A stretch of DNA of 64,000 nucleotides from CAYFMP01 sp964344215. Lineage in GTDB: Bacteria > Pseudomonadota > Alphaproteobacteria > Rhodospirillales > Casp-alpha2. The DNA lies in NCBI GenBank assembly GCA_964344215.1, contig CAYFMP010000001.1, positions 62,001-126,000 on the forward strand, given 5' to 3'. The notes under the pieces were generated by a model. The model was not told the origin of the DNA, made no database searches, and was given only the letters and a program-made list of their open reading frames with translations. This document shows, in pieces, positions 1 through 8,824 of the stretch. Each line of letters begins with the position of its first letter. Position 1 is the first letter of the stretch. Made by a program: the position numbers and the translations under genes.

Positions 1-193
1 GGCTCTCCTCGCGGTTGAAGTGGGCGAGGGCGACGTCGGTCAGGGTCCTGAGGATGTGTCCGATGGCCTTCTCGTCGCTGCCGCTCTGACTGGCCTCGTC
101 GATGTGGTTGATCAGACTGAAGATGGTAATGTGATCGGAATCGAGCCGGTCGACGCCGACGCTGAAATCGTCCGACCACAGGATCAGAGCCAT
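1..193 (-). CDS. Bacteriohemerythrin, 3' end cut off by window edge
   Basis: Only the first 64 codons are present. The N-terminus MALILWSDDFSVGVDRLDSDH is typical of bacteriohemerythrins, with His21 where the first di-iron ligand is expected and further His residues in the second helix (LAHF). These proteins bind O2 or NO at a non-heme di-iron site in the cytoplasm. A strong AAGGAGG ribosome site lies 5 bases before the ATG. The gene follows nnrS by 17 bases and is probably the last visible gene of the nirI-nirX-nnrS operon, which suggests a role in NO binding or NO detoxification; that role is inference. Confidence 0.8.
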   Translation of the reverse strand, partial: MALILWSDDFSVGVDRLDSDHITIFSLINHIDEASQSGSDEKAIGHILRTLTDVALAHFNREES

Positions 194-210
194 GTCCTAC
201 CTCCTTGGCC

Positions 211-1422
211 TCATTCGCCCGGCTCGACCCGGAGACGGGGGCGAGTCAGGATAGGCCAGAAGACGACCGTTACAAGGGCGAAAAGGCCGACCCAGATGGC
301 TCCCGAGACCGTCATCAGGGCGGTCTGAAACTCGGGAAACGCGATCGGTCCGATGCCGCGCACCACGGCCGCCACCGAGACGCCGACATAGGCGACGACC
401 ATCAGGCGCGAGGCCTTGAGTGCCCGTCCGGTATGACCGAGACCGGCCCGGGTCATGACGCCGACCGTCATCGAGCCGATGGCGCCGACGGTAAGGACGT
501 GAATTGCCGATCCCGACGGCACGCCGCCGCCGAACCGCACCGCCGCTTCGAGAGCGAGGCCGACGACCAGCCATCCGTATCCGACGTGCAGGATCCAGAC
601 GATCGGCTCGTCGAGGATCCTGGTGCCGCGCCAGCCGGCCAGACGGAGGCCGTTGGCCAGAGCCGCGATCACCGCCGCCGCGCCAACCCAGCGATCGGCG
701 GTGCCGGCAACGTTGAGACCAGCCAGGACGACGACCGCGGCGATCGATACGGCCTCGATGGGCGGCCGCGATGCCGGCATCGGCGCCTCGCCGCGCCGGT
801 GCAGGGCGTTGTGAGTGAAGGCCGGCACGATTCGCCCGCCGATGATGACGATCAGCACGACGATGGAGTCGAGCGCCAGCCGCAAAGCGGCACCGGGGTC
901 GAGCGCGCTCAACTCGAAGCGCTCCAGGTGGAACATCAGGTTGGCCACGAACAGCGCCGCCAGAATCGGCAGAAAGACGAGATTGCGCTTCGACCAGCCG
1001 GTCGACAGGGCGCCGATCAGCAGGGCCGCCAGCGCCGGAACGAAGGCCAGGTCGATGATAGCGACGGCGGCGGCGGGAACCAGCGGACTGCCCCAGACGG
1101 CAATCCGGCCGGCCGCCCAGATAGCGGCCAGCCCGGCCAGCAAGCTGCCCCGCACCGGCTCGGTCTTGGTCCAGTTGGGGACGGCGGTCAGGAAGAATCC
1201 AGCGATAACGGCGACCGTATAGCCGAACAACATCTCGTGGGCGTGCCATAGACGTAGGTCGAAACCGGCGTCGGGCGCCGCCACTCCGGCACCGCCCGCC
1301 TGTACGGCGATCCAATACAGCCACGCTGCCATCGCAATGCTGGCGTAGGCGCAGGCCATCAGGAAAAACGGCCGAAAGCCGTAGGACAGGAAGGCCGGGC
1401 AGGGGTTTTGCCGGGCTCTCAT
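211..1422 (-). CDS. nnrS: NnrS family heme-copper membrane protein
   Basis: A 403-residue polytopic membrane protein with about twelve hydrophobic segments. It opens with the family signature (LSYGFRPFFLMA) and contains WHAHEMLFGY, TAVPNWTK and a late HVLTVGAIGSMTVGVMTRAGLGHTG block, whose histidines are the likely heme/copper ligands. NnrS proteins are linked to nitrosative stress and accompany denitrification genes. The ATG overlaps the nirX stop as ATGA, so the two are probably translationally coupled. The position in the nirI operon next to nirS supports a role in surviving NO made by the nitrite reductase; the exact biochemical activity of the family is not settled. Confidence 0.92.
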   Translation of the reverse strand: MRARQNPCPAFLSYGFRPFFLMACAYASIAMAAWLYWIAVQAGGAGVAAPDAGFDLRLWHAHEMLFGYTVAVIAGFFLTAVPNWTKTEPVRGSLLAGLAAIWAAGRIAVWGSPLVPAAAVAIIDLAFVPALAALLIGALSTGWSKRNLVFLPILAALFVANLMFHLERFELSALDPGAALRLALDSIVVLIVIIGGRIVPAFTHNALHRRGEAPMPASRPPIEAVSIAAVVVLAGLNVAGTADRWVGAAAVIAALANGLRLAGWRGTRILDEPIVWILHVGYGWLVVGLALEAAVRFGGGVPSGSAIHVLTVGAIGSMTVGVMTRAGLGHTGRALKASRLMVVAYVGVSVAAVVRGIGPIAFPEFQTALMTVSGAIWVGLFALVTVVFWPILTRPRLRVEPGE

Positions 1423-2408
1423 CTCACCACATGGGTTAGGGTGCCATCGTGACCTGCGATCCACGCTTCGACACCGTTTTCGCCGGCCGCGACGGCGGCG
1501 ATTTCGGAGCGGCTCAGCGACGAAAAAGCGGTCGATAGGGCATCTGCCGTCGTGGCGTCGTCGGCAACCACGGTGATCCCCCGATAGCGGTACGAACTGC
1601 CGCCGGTGCGCGGGTCGAACAGATGATGGTGGCGGGCCCCGGCGTCGAACGCCGCCGCCGATCCCATCGAGGTGGCGACAGCGCGGTTGTCGAGCGGCAC
1701 GGCAGGGCCGCCTTGCTTGAGCCCGATCCGCCACGGGGTTCCGTCCGGCCGGCCGTCGAGGGCGCGGATCTCTCCGAGGTTGACGAGAACGTTCGACCAG
1801 CCGCGCCGCCGCAAGACATCGGCGACTCGGTCGGTGATGTAGCCCTGGGCGATGCCGTTGAGGGTGACGGCAGCGCCCGGTTCGAGCCGCACCCGATCGG
1901 GTGCGATCTCGACCTTGCGGTAATCGACATGGGTCAGCGCCGCATCGACCACGGCCGCCGGCGGTCCTTCCGACGCCGCCGGGTTGGCGGCGAAATGACC
2001 GGCGAACAGCCGCCACAGCGGCTGCACAGTAAAATCAAAGGCGCCGCCTGTGATCTCGCCGAAACGCCGGCCCTCGGTCAACAGCCGCACCATATCGTGC
2101 GACGGTCCGTCGAGAACGGCGTCGCGGTTGAGGCGATTGAGCGCCGAGGTCGGCCGGTACAGGCTGAACTCGGATTCGAGACGCTCGATCTCGGCGACAC
2201 AGGTCCGGATCGCGGCCGCCGCTCGCTGGCGCTCGCGCTCATAGAGGATGATGCAGGCATCGGCGCCGAGCGCCCACCCCCGCCACTCGAAGCGCTTCGG
2301 CGCAGCCGCCCGCGAACCGTCCGGGGCTAACAGAGCGGTGGCCGCGGCGCCGACGACGGTGAGCAGGCGGCGGCGGGTCAGCCGTTGGGGGGCGTCGCGT
2401 TCAGCCAT
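1419..2408 (-). CDS. nirX: NirX, ApbE-type FAD:protein FMN transferase
   Basis: A 329-residue ApbE/NosX-family protein. A twin-arginine-like signal (LTRRRLLTVVGAAATALL) is followed by the ApbE core: FSLYRPTSALNRLN, then GAVTLNGIAQGYITDRV and a late TSMGS / HLFDPRTGG block. ApbE enzymes transfer FMN from FAD onto a Thr of a target protein in the periplasm. The obvious target is the neighbouring NirI, which has a TGAT motif. The ATG at 2408 was chosen over an upstream one because GGAGGA precedes it at good spacing; it overlaps the nirI stop by 8 bases. The nirXI pair divergent from nirS matches the arrangement known from Paracoccus. Confidence 0.88.
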   Translation of the reverse strand: MAERDAPQRLTRRRLLTVVGAAATALLAPDGSRAAAPKRFEWRGWALGADACIILYERERQRAAAAIRTCVAEIERLESEFSLYRPTSALNRLNRDAVLDGPSHDMVRLLTEGRRFGEITGGAFDFTVQPLWRLFAGHFAANPAASEGPPAAVVDAALTHVDYRKVEIAPDRVRLEPGAAVTLNGIAQGYITDRVADVLRRRGWSNVLVNLGEIRALDGRPDGTPWRIGLKQGGPAVPLDNRAVATSMGSAAAFDAGARHHHLFDPRTGGSSYRYRGITVVADDATTADALSTAFSSLSRSEIAAVAAGENGVEAWIAGHDGTLTHVVR

Positions 2409-4545
2409 CGATCGTTCCTCCGAACCGCTCCTTCGATCCCTCCGACAGCTTGCGCCGCCGATCACGCCGCTTGCGTTCGGCGGCCAGCGGCGGACACAGC
2501 TTGTCGTCCAGGTAGATGACCTGGCAATTGAGGCAATGGATGCATTCGTTGGGGTTGATGGCGCCGTTCGGATGGATGGCCTGGACCGTGCAGCGCTGGG
2601 CGCACACCGAACACTCGTGGCCGCACTGGAAGCGCCGTTTCAGCCAATCGAACATGCGCATGCGGGCCGGGATCGCCAGCGCCGCCCCCAGCGGGCAGAT
2701 GTAGCGGCAGAAGAAGCGCTCCAGGAACAGGCCAACCACCAGCAGCCCGGCGGCGTACAGAACGAACGGCCAGGAGCGTACGAACTTGAGCGTGATGGCG
2801 GTCTTGAACGGCTCGACCTCGGCGCCGACGGCGGCCATGTTGGTGGAGTGGAAGGAAATGGCCAGCAGCCCCAGGAAGACGATGTACTTGATCGGCCACA
2901 ACCGCTCGTGCACGGCGAACGGCAGCGAAATCTGCGGGAGGCGAAGCTTACGGGCGGCTTCGTTAAGGAGTTCCTGCAAGGCTCCGAACGGACACAGCCA
3001 GCCGCAAAACACGCCGCGCCCCCAAAACAGCAGGGCCATCGTCACGTAGCACCACAGGATGAAGATGATCGGATCGAGCAGATAGAACTCCCAACTGAAC
3101 TCGCCGAGCAGCGATTGGATGAAAGTCAGCACGTTGAAAACCGAAAGCTGGCCGTTGGCGTACCAGCCGAGCCAGCCTGCGGTGACCGCCAGCAACCCCA
3201 ACCGCACCGTCCGGTAGAACTCGTAGTTGGCGGAGACGGTGTCCTGAAAGACGAGAATCCCGGTCAGCACGACGAGCAGCCCGCATAGCACGGCGATCTG
3301 ACCCAGCCGCCCGCGCCACGCCTGTTGCCACAGCGGCGCCGTCTCCGGAAGCCGCACTTCGCCGTTGTCGAGTTCATTGCTGCCGACGCGATACGAGGCG
3401 GGCAGCTCGTAGGGCAGCGTGAACGCCGCCTGAAGCAATGCGCCGCTGTCGGTTTCGCGGCTGGCCAGCAGGCTCAGCCGCCACGGCTCGAGGGGATCGA
3501 AACCGGTGTCGGCGGGGATCACGAAAAGACCGATCTCGCGAAAATCAGGCGCGCCGGCGATCCGCAATCGCTCGACGTTCCTGTAGTTGGCTTTGCTCAG
3601 ATGAATGGTCTTGTCGCCCTGCACCACTTGGATGCGGTCGAACCGGCCCGACCGCACAAACGACGTGCCCTTGAACGAATACAGCCCGCTGGCGGCGACG
3701 ACGATGGCCTGATCGTCGTTCGCCATGTCCGAGAGCAGGCGGTTGAAGGCGATCCTGCCGATCAGGTTCTCGCCGACCCGGGGTGGCGTCATCAGTCCGG
3801 CGTGCAGATCGATAAACAGGTCGTCGGCGCCGACGCCCTCTTCGAGAGACACGCCGAGGGCGGATGCCAGCATCGCCCGGGTCAATCTCAGCCGGACGAT
3901 CGAACCGTCTCCGCTCAAATCCTCCCAACCGGCCGGCGCAAAGGACTCGCGATCCAGCCTGCCGCGCGCCGCTTCGAAGCCGGCGATGCCGCGCGAGCGG
4001 GCGACGGCGCGGGCCGAGCGGCGGATGGCGTCGCCGATGACGGCGGAACTGACGGTGGCGCCGGTGATCATGTCCGGCGCCTTCTTCGGGGCCGCGGTCT
4101 CCTCCGGCGTCGGCGTACCCCCGATCCGCATGCCTGCGAACGCGCTGACGTAGCGGCTGAGGCGCTCAGGCCGGATGCCGATGATAAGAATCGGCTCGTC
4201 GTGGTCGATCAGATGGGCGCCGGCGATGCGGCCGTCGACGCCGATGCCGACGGTGATATCGATGGGTTTGCCTGAAAACCCGACCGAGCGCACCGCGTCA
4301 AGGGTCGACACCACGTAGCCGGCGATGGTGCCATCGCGGTAGACCGGTGCCGCCGGCGGCTGGCCGCTGACCGGGCCGGCCGACTGGGCGCCGGGAAACG
4401 CCTCTAACAAGACATCCGGACCGAAGCGCCGCGGATGGGCGTCTTCGGCCTGCGGCGAGGTCGGGAGAAGGGCCAAGGCAACGGCGACAAGGCAGGCGAG
4501 TGCGCTTGAACGATCCCACTTCCGGTGAACGGCCTCTCGGTGCAT
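2401..4545 (-). CDS. nirI: NirI/NosR-family flavoprotein, polyferredoxin membrane regulator
   Basis: A 714-residue NosR/NirI family protein. Order of parts: signal peptide (ending near TSPQAEDA), periplasmic FMN-binding domain with the flavinylation motif ITGATVSS (Thr164 is the likely FMN-linked residue), a membrane region with several helices, two CxxxCP motifs (CGWLCPFGA and CRYICPLGA), and two C-terminal 4Fe-4S ferredoxin motifs (CSVCAQRC and CIHCLNC). Family members pass electrons across the membrane or support expression of the linked reductase. No nosZ is in the window and the gene diverges from nirS, so nirI is preferred over nosR. TGGAGA precedes the chosen ATG. The gene leads the nirI-nirX-nnrS-hemerythrin operon. 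Confidence 0.9.
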   Translation of the reverse strand: MHREAVHRKWDRSSALACLVAVALALLPTSPQAEDAHPRRFGPDVLLEAFPGAQSAGPVSGQPPAAPVYRDGTIAGYVVSTLDAVRSVGFSGKPIDITVGIGVDGRIAGAHLIDHDEPILIIGIRPERLSRYVSAFAGMRIGGTPTPEETAAPKKAPDMITGATVSSAVIGDAIRRSARAVARSRGIAGFEAARGRLDRESFAPAGWEDLSGDGSIVRLRLTRAMLASALGVSLEEGVGADDLFIDLHAGLMTPPRVGENLIGRIAFNRLLSDMANDDQAIVVAASGLYSFKGTSFVRSGRFDRIQVVQGDKTIHLSKANYRNVERLRIAGAPDFREIGLFVIPADTGFDPLEPWRLSLLASRETDSGALLQAAFTLPYELPASYRVGSNELDNGEVRLPETAPLWQQAWRGRLGQIAVLCGLLVVLTGILVFQDTVSANYEFYRTVRLGLLAVTAGWLGWYANGQLSVFNVLTFIQSLLGEFSWEFYLLDPIIFILWCYVTMALLFWGRGVFCGWLCPFGALQELLNEAARKLRLPQISLPFAVHERLWPIKYIVFLGLLAISFHSTNMAAVGAEVEPFKTAITLKFVRSWPFVLYAAGLLVVGLFLERFFCRYICPLGAALAIPARMRMFDWLKRRFQCGHECSVCAQRCTVQAIHPNGAINPNECIHCLNCQVIYLDDKLCPPLAAERKRRDRRRKLSEGSKERFGGTIDG

Positions 4546-4578
4546 TTCTCCACTATCGCCGAGCGGCGATTTCGCTCC

Positions 4579-4592
4579 TTGACGCAGGTTAA
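4579..4592. promoter_or_regulatory. FNR/DNR-type binding site, nirI side
   Basis: TTGACGCAGGTTAA fits the Crp/Fnr-family consensus TTGAY-N4-RTCAA except for one base in the right half. It lies 34 bases upstream of the nirI start codon in the nirI-nirS divergent spacer. It is nearly the mirror image of the site at 4619 (13 of 14 bases match its reverse complement). The likely ligand is an NO- or oxygen-responsive regulator (Nnr/Dnr/FnrN); no such regulator gene is in the window. Confidence 0.7.
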
Positions 4593-4618
4593 GTGAAGGC
4601 CGGCACCGATGGGAACAC

Positions 4619-4632
4619 TTAACCAGCGTCAA
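4619..4632. promoter_or_regulatory. FNR/DNR-type binding site, nirS side
   Basis: TTAACCAGCGTCAA, read on the minus strand as TTGACGCTGGTTAA, is the partner of the site at 4579. It lies about 60 bases before the nirS start codon, a reasonable place for an activator at about -41.5 of a nirS promoter. Centre-to-centre spacing of the two sites is 40 bases. Confidence 0.7.
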
Positions 4633-4692
4633 GGCGCGGCCGGGCGGAAAAACCGATAAAGGGGAGATCGAAACCCTAAATGGAGAATACCC

Positions 4693-6438
4693 ATGCGAGC
4701 CGTAATCAGCGTGTTGCTCTCCGCAGCACTCAGCCTGGGGGCGTATTCGGCGCTCGCCGCAGAAAAGCCGAAACCCGCCGATCTCAAGAAACACGAGACG
4801 ACACCAGGCAAGAAATACGAACCGACCCTCGACGTGCTGCGCGATCAACCGGTCCAGCAGCCGGGCGTAACCCCCGGCGTACCACCCATTTCCGGCGCCG
4901 ATTTCCAACGTGCCAAACAGGTCTATTTCGAACGTTGCGCGGGATGCCACGGCGTGCTCCGCAAGGGCGCCACCGGCAAACCGCTGACCACCAAGATCAC
5001 CAAGGAACTCGGCTACGAATACCTGCGCGACTTCATCGACTACGGGTCGCCGGCCGGCATGCCCAACTGGGGTACGTCGGGTGACCTGACGAAGGACGAC
5101 ATCGACCTGATGGCCCGGTATCTGCTACAAGAACCGCCGCAGCCGCCGGAATTCGGTCTGAAGGAGATCAAGGCCACTTGGAAAGTCCACGTGCCGGTGG
5201 CGAAGCGGCCGACCAAGCCTGAGAACAATCTCGATATCGACAATCTGTTCTCGGTGACGTTGCGCGACACCGGTCAGGTCGCCCTGATCGACGGCAGCAC
5301 CAAGAAGATCGTCGAGGTCATCCCGACCGGCTATGCGGTCCATATCTCGCGCCTGTCGGCGTCGGGGCGGTACCTCTTCACCGTTGGCCGCGACGCCAAG
5401 ATCAATCTCATCGACTTGTGGATGAAGAACCCTGCCACCGTCGCCGAAATCAAGATCGGTGCCGAGGCGCGCTCTGTGGAAACATCGAAGATGAAGGGTT
5501 GGGAGGACAAGTACGCAGTCGCCGGCTCCTATTGGCCGCCGCAGTACGTGATCATGGACGGCGCCACCCTGGAGCCGCTGAAGGTCGTCTCCACCCGCGG
5601 CATGACCTACGACACCATGGAGTACCACCCCGAACCGCGGGTTGCCTCCATCGTCGCCTCGCACTACAACCCGGATTTCGTCATCAACGTCAAGGAGACC
5701 GGCAAGATCCTGATGGTCAACTATTCCGACATCAAGAACCTGAAGGTCACTGCCATCGATGCCGAACGCTTCCTGCATGACGGCGGCTTCGATTCGACGG
5801 GGCGCTACTTCCTGGTCGCCGCCAACGCGCGCGACACGGTCGCCGTCGTCGACACCAAGGACAACACCCTGGTGGCGAAGATCAAGACCGGAACCACGCC
5901 GCATCCGGGCCGCGGCGCCAACTTCGTGCACCCGACCTACGGGCCGGTGTGGGCGACCAGCCACCTGGGCGACGAGACCATCGCGGTCATCGGCACCGAT
6001 CCCAAGGGGCATCCGCAAAACGCGTGGAAAATGGTGCAAAGCCTGGAAGGCCAGGGTGGTGGGTCGCTGTTCATCAAGACCCATCCGAAGTCGAAGCACA
6101 TCTACGTCGATACGCCTCTCAATCCGGAAGCCGAGCTGGCTTCCTCGGTCGCCGTCTTCAAGGTCGGCGACCTCAGCCAGAAGGAACCGAAGTACACGGT
6201 TCTGCCGATCGGCGAATGGTCCGGCATCAGCGAAGGCGTGCGTCGCGTCGTGCAGGGCGAGTTCAACAAGGCCGGCGACGAGATTTGGTTCTCCGTGTGG
6301 AATTCGAAGAGCCAGCAATCGGCGATCGTGGTCGTTGACGACAAGACGCTGAAAAAGAAGGCGGTCATCAAGGACAAGCGTTTGGTGACGCCGACCGGCA
6401 AATTCAACGTCTACAACACCCGTAACGACATCTACTGA
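4693..6438 (+). CDS. nirS: Cytochrome cd1 nitrite reductase NirS
   Basis: A 581-residue precursor, normal for NirS, that reduces nitrite to NO in the periplasm. A signal peptide (cleavage near ALAAEK) leads to a cytochrome c domain with heme motif CAGCH (Cys82, Cys85, His86). An eight-bladed beta-propeller for heme d1 follows. His217 in YAVHISR is the probable d1 axial ligand, and His324 (ASHYNPDF) and His362 (FLHDGG) lie in the conserved active-site blocks. The C-terminus PTGKFNVYNT is typical. The gene heads the nirSECFDLGHJN operon, with TGGAGA before the ATG, and is followed by a strong hairpin that may raise nirS mRNA over its downstream genes. Confidence 0.98.
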   Translation: MRAVISVLLSAALSLGAYSALAAEKPKPADLKKHETTPGKKYEPTLDVLRDQPVQQPGVTPGVPPISGADFQRAKQVYFERCAGCHGVLRKGATGKPLTTKITKELGYEYLRDFIDYGSPAGMPNWGTSGDLTKDDIDLMARYLLQEPPQPPEFGLKEIKATWKVHVPVAKRPTKPENNLDIDNLFSVTLRDTGQVALIDGSTKKIVEVIPTGYAVHISRLSASGRYLFTVGRDAKINLIDLWMKNPATVAEIKIGAEARSVETSKMKGWEDKYAVAGSYWPPQYVIMDGATLEPLKVVSTRGMTYDTMEYHPEPRVASIVASHYNPDFVINVKETGKILMVNYSDIKNLKVTAIDAERFLHDGGFDSTGRYFLVAANARDTVAVVDTKDNTLVAKIKTGTTPHPGRGANFVHPTYGPVWATSHLGDETIAVIGTDPKGHPQNAWKMVQSLEGQGGGSLFIKTHPKSKHIYVDTPLNPEAELASSVAVFKVGDLSQKEPKYTVLPIGEWSGISEGVRRVVQGEFNKAGDEIWFSVWNSKSQQSAIVVVDDKTLKKKAVIKDKRLVTPTGKFNVYNTRNDIY

Positions 6439-6452
6439 CGGGTTTCCGTCGA

Positions 6453-6496
6453 TCCGGCGGGCCGGCTTTCCGGCCCGGCCCGCCGGAGTTTCTTTT
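6453..6496 (+). terminator. Hairpin between nirS and nirE (partial terminator or mRNA stabiliser)
   Basis: A perfect 13-bp stem (TCCGGCGGGCCGG with its complement at 6475-6487), a 9-base loop and a following TTTCTTTT. It sits 14 bases after the nirS stop and 25 bases before nirE. Because the heme d1 genes continue in the same direction with no obvious new promoter, it more likely attenuates transcription or protects the nirS message than ends the operon. Confidence 0.8.
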
Positions 6497-6520
6497 AGTC
6501 CTTTAGCAAGGCACGCAACC

Positions 6521-7312
6521 ATGTTGGATCAAGCCAAAGTCATCCTGGTCGGCGCCGGTCCCGGAGATCCGGAACTCCTCACGCTGAAGGCCTATACGGC
6601 CCTTGAGGAGGCCGACGTGGTCGTGTTCGATCGCCTGATATCCAACGAAATCCTCGACTTGATTCCGCATGGGACGCCGCGTATCAACGTCGGCAAGCAG
6701 CCCCGCTTTCACCCGGTGCCGCAGGCCGAGATCAACGAACTGCTGGTCAGCCTGGCCCGCGACGATCGTATCGTCGTCCGCCTCAAGGGCGGCGACCCTT
6801 TGATGTTCGGTCGCGGCAGCGAAGAGGCCGCCTACCTCAAGGAACACAACATCGCCTGCGAGGTTATCCCCGGTATAACTGCCGCCTCGGGCTGCGCCGC
6901 CGCCATCGGCGTTCCGCTGACCCACCGCGGCGCCGCCAAGGGCGTTCGCTTCGTGACAGGCCATGGCTGCGACGAAAGCGATCTCGAACTCGATTGGAAA
7001 GGCCTGGCCGATCCGGCGACGACGCTGGTCCTTTACATGGGGATGACCAATATCCCGCAGATCTCCATCCGGCTGATCGCCAATGGCCTGTCCGAGACGA
7101 CGCCGGTTGCCGCCATCTGCAACGGCACCCGGGCCGACCAACGCCACGTCGTCTCGACACTTGGCGAAATCGCCGGCGTCGTCGGCGGTCTCGATTTCAC
7201 CGGCCCGGTGCTGTTCGTCATCGGCCGGGTCGTCGAACTGGCCGGTACGTTCGCCATCGCCGAGCCCCCACAGGCCACCTCGGCCGGACCGGGAGCCCGG
7301 CGTCATGCTTAA
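6521..7312 (+). CDS. nirE: Uroporphyrinogen-III C-methyltransferase NirE
   Basis: A 263-residue SUMT that methylates uroporphyrinogen III at C2 and C7 using SAM to give precorrin-2, the first step towards siroheme and heme d1. Visible family motifs are VGAGPGDPELLTLKA at the N-terminus, RLKGGDPLMFGRGSEEA, the VIPGITAASG block and PLTHRG. It is a single-domain SUMT without the CysG oxidase/chelatase part. Its place directly after nirS makes heme d1 synthesis its likely dedicated role. Confidence 0.95.
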   Translation: MLDQAKVILVGAGPGDPELLTLKAYTALEEADVVVFDRLISNEILDLIPHGTPRINVGKQPRFHPVPQAEINELLVSLARDDRIVVRLKGGDPLMFGRGSEEAAYLKEHNIACEVIPGITAASGCAAAIGVPLTHRGAAKGVRFVTGHGCDESDLELDWKGLADPATTLVLYMGMTNIPQISIRLIANGLSETTPVAAICNGTRADQRHVVSTLGEIAGVVGGLDFTGPVLFVIGRVVELAGTFAIAEPPQATSAGPGARRHA

Positions 7313-7622
7313 GGCCGCGGTCCTGGCGGTCGGATTGGTGGCGGCCGGCGCGGCGGCGGCGGAACCCACTTCGAACCGGCCCATGGCCGACCTCAGGAAC
7401 CTGTTGGTCCAGGATTGTGGCTCGTGCCACGGATTAACCATGAGAGGCGGTCTGGGGCCGCCGCTGTTGCCCAGGAACCTCGAAGGCAGGGCCGAGGACG
7501 CCTTAGTCGAAATCATTCTCGACGGTATGCCGGGAACGCCGATGCCGCCGTGGCGGCCGTACCTGCGGCCCCACGAAGCGGCTTGGATGGTCGAACAACT
7601 GAAGAAAGGTCTGACCCGATGA
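7305..7622 (+). CDS. nirC: c-type cytochrome NirC
   Basis: A 105-residue monoheme cytochrome. A signal peptide (MLKAAVLAVGLVAAGAAAAE) is followed by heme motif CGSCH (Cys38, Cys41, His42) and a late Met-containing GMPGTPMPPW segment that probably supplies the axial Met. NirC donates electrons to NirS or assists late heme d1 maturation. It starts 8 bases inside nirE, and its stop overlaps the nirF start as ATGA. Confidence 0.92.
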   Translation: MLKAAVLAVGLVAAGAAAAEPTSNRPMADLRNLLVQDCGSCHGLTMRGGLGPPLLPRNLEGRAEDALVEIILDGMPGTPMPPWRPYLRPHEAAWMVEQLKKGLTR

Positions 7623-8824
7623 CACCGACCCTGCCGCTGTTCATCCGGATGCTGCTGATCGGGCTGGTGGCGATCTCGGCCGCCGCCATGGCCGGAGCCG
7701 CCGACGCCGACGTTGCGCTCCGCGGCACCGGCGACCTCGGCATCGTCGTCGAACGGGCGCAGGGATCGCTCAAGGTCGTCGAGACGACGACCCGCACCGT
7801 CGTCGGCACCGTCGAGGGGCTGGGCGACCTCAGCCACGCCTCGGCCGTGTTCTCGCGCGACCAGAGGTACGCCTTCGTGTTCGGCCGCGACGGCGGGCTC
7901 AGCAAGGTCGACCTGTTGACCGGGCGGATCGTCAATCGCGTCCTGCAGGCCGGTAACAGCATCGGCGGCGCCATCTCCGACGACGGTTCGCTGGTCGCCG
8001 TCTCCAACTACAAGCCGGGCGGGGTGCGGGTGTTCGACAGCCGCACGCTGGAGCCGGTCGCCGACATTCCGGCCGTCGGTGCCGACGGCAGCCACTCCAA
8101 GGTGGTCGGCTTGGTCGACGCACCGGGGCGCAAGTTCGTGTTCAGCCTGTACGATGCCGGCGAGATCTGGATCGCCGACTTCGCGGCCGGCAAGACGCCG
8201 GTCCTGACCAAGTTCGCCGGCATCGGCGAATTGCCGTACGACGCTTTGATTACCGGTGACGGCCGCCATTATATCGCCGGGCTGTTCGGCGAGGACGGGT
8301 TGGTCACGCTCGACCTGTGGCGGCCCGAGAACGGTGTCCGGCGCATCCTTGACGGCTACGGCCGCGGCGAGAAGAAACTTCCGGTCTACAAGATGCCGCA
8401 CCTGGAGGGCTGGGCGACGGCCGGCGAGCTGATCTTTCTGCCGGCCATCGGACGCCATGAAATCCTCGTCGTCGACCCTGCCACCTGGCGCGAGGTCGGG
8501 CGCATCGCCGTTCACGGCCAGCCGGTGTTCGCCGTCGCCCGCCCCGATGGCCGCCAGGTCTGGGTCAACTTCGCGCATCCGCTGAACGACGTGGTACAGG
8601 TCATCAACGTTGAAAAACTCGCCGTTATGAAGAGCTTCAAACCGGGTAAGGCGGTGTTGCACCTGGAGTTTACGCCGCGCGGCGAACAGGTCTGGGTGTC
8701 GGTGCGCGACGCCGGGCGGGTCGACGTCTACGACACCCGAACCTTCGAGCGTCTGACCAGCATCACCGCCGCCAAGCCAAGCGGCATCTTCCTGACCGCG
8801 CGTGCCCACCGGATCGGATTGTGA
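7619..8824 (+). CDS. nirF: Heme d1 biosynthesis protein NirF
   Basis: A 401-residue beta-propeller protein related to the d1 domain of NirS but with no heme c motif. An N-terminal hydrophobic segment (LLIGLVAISAAAMAGA) indicates export to the periplasm. Repeated YVFVFGRDG/VAVSNYKPGGV/VNFAHPLNDVVQVI blades are visible. NirF binds heme d1 or its precursor and is needed late in d1 assembly, interacting with NirN and NirS. It overlaps nirC by 4 bases and nirD by 4 bases (GTGA). Confidence 0.95.
   Translation: MTPTLPLFIRMLLIGLVAISAAAMAGAADADVALRGTGDLGIVVERAQGSLKVVETTTRTVVGTVEGLGDLSHASAVFSRDQRYAFVFGRDGGLSKVDLLTGRIVNRVLQAGNSIGGAISDDGSLVAVSNYKPGGVRVFDSRTLEPVADIPAVGADGSHSKVVGLVDAPGRKFVFSLYDAGEIWIADFAAGKTPVLTKFAGIGELPYDALITGDGRHYIAGLFGEDGLVTLDLWRPENGVRRILDGYGRGEKKLPVYKMPHLEGWATAGELIFLPAIGRHEILVVDPATWREVGRIAVHGQPVFAVARPDGRQVWVNFAHPLNDVVQVINVEKLAVMKSFKPGKAVLHLEFTPRGEQVWVSVRDAGRVDVYDTRTFERLTSITAAKPSGIFLTARAHRIGL

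Noticed and set aside
2401..4545. Calling the NosR-family gene nosR
   Set aside because: No nosZDFYL genes are present; the divergent nirX-nirI/nirS arrangement fits nirI.
6503..8809. 768-codon minus-strand open frame
   Set aside because: Antisense to nirE, nirC and nirF; Asp/Gly/Arg-rich shadow without motifs.
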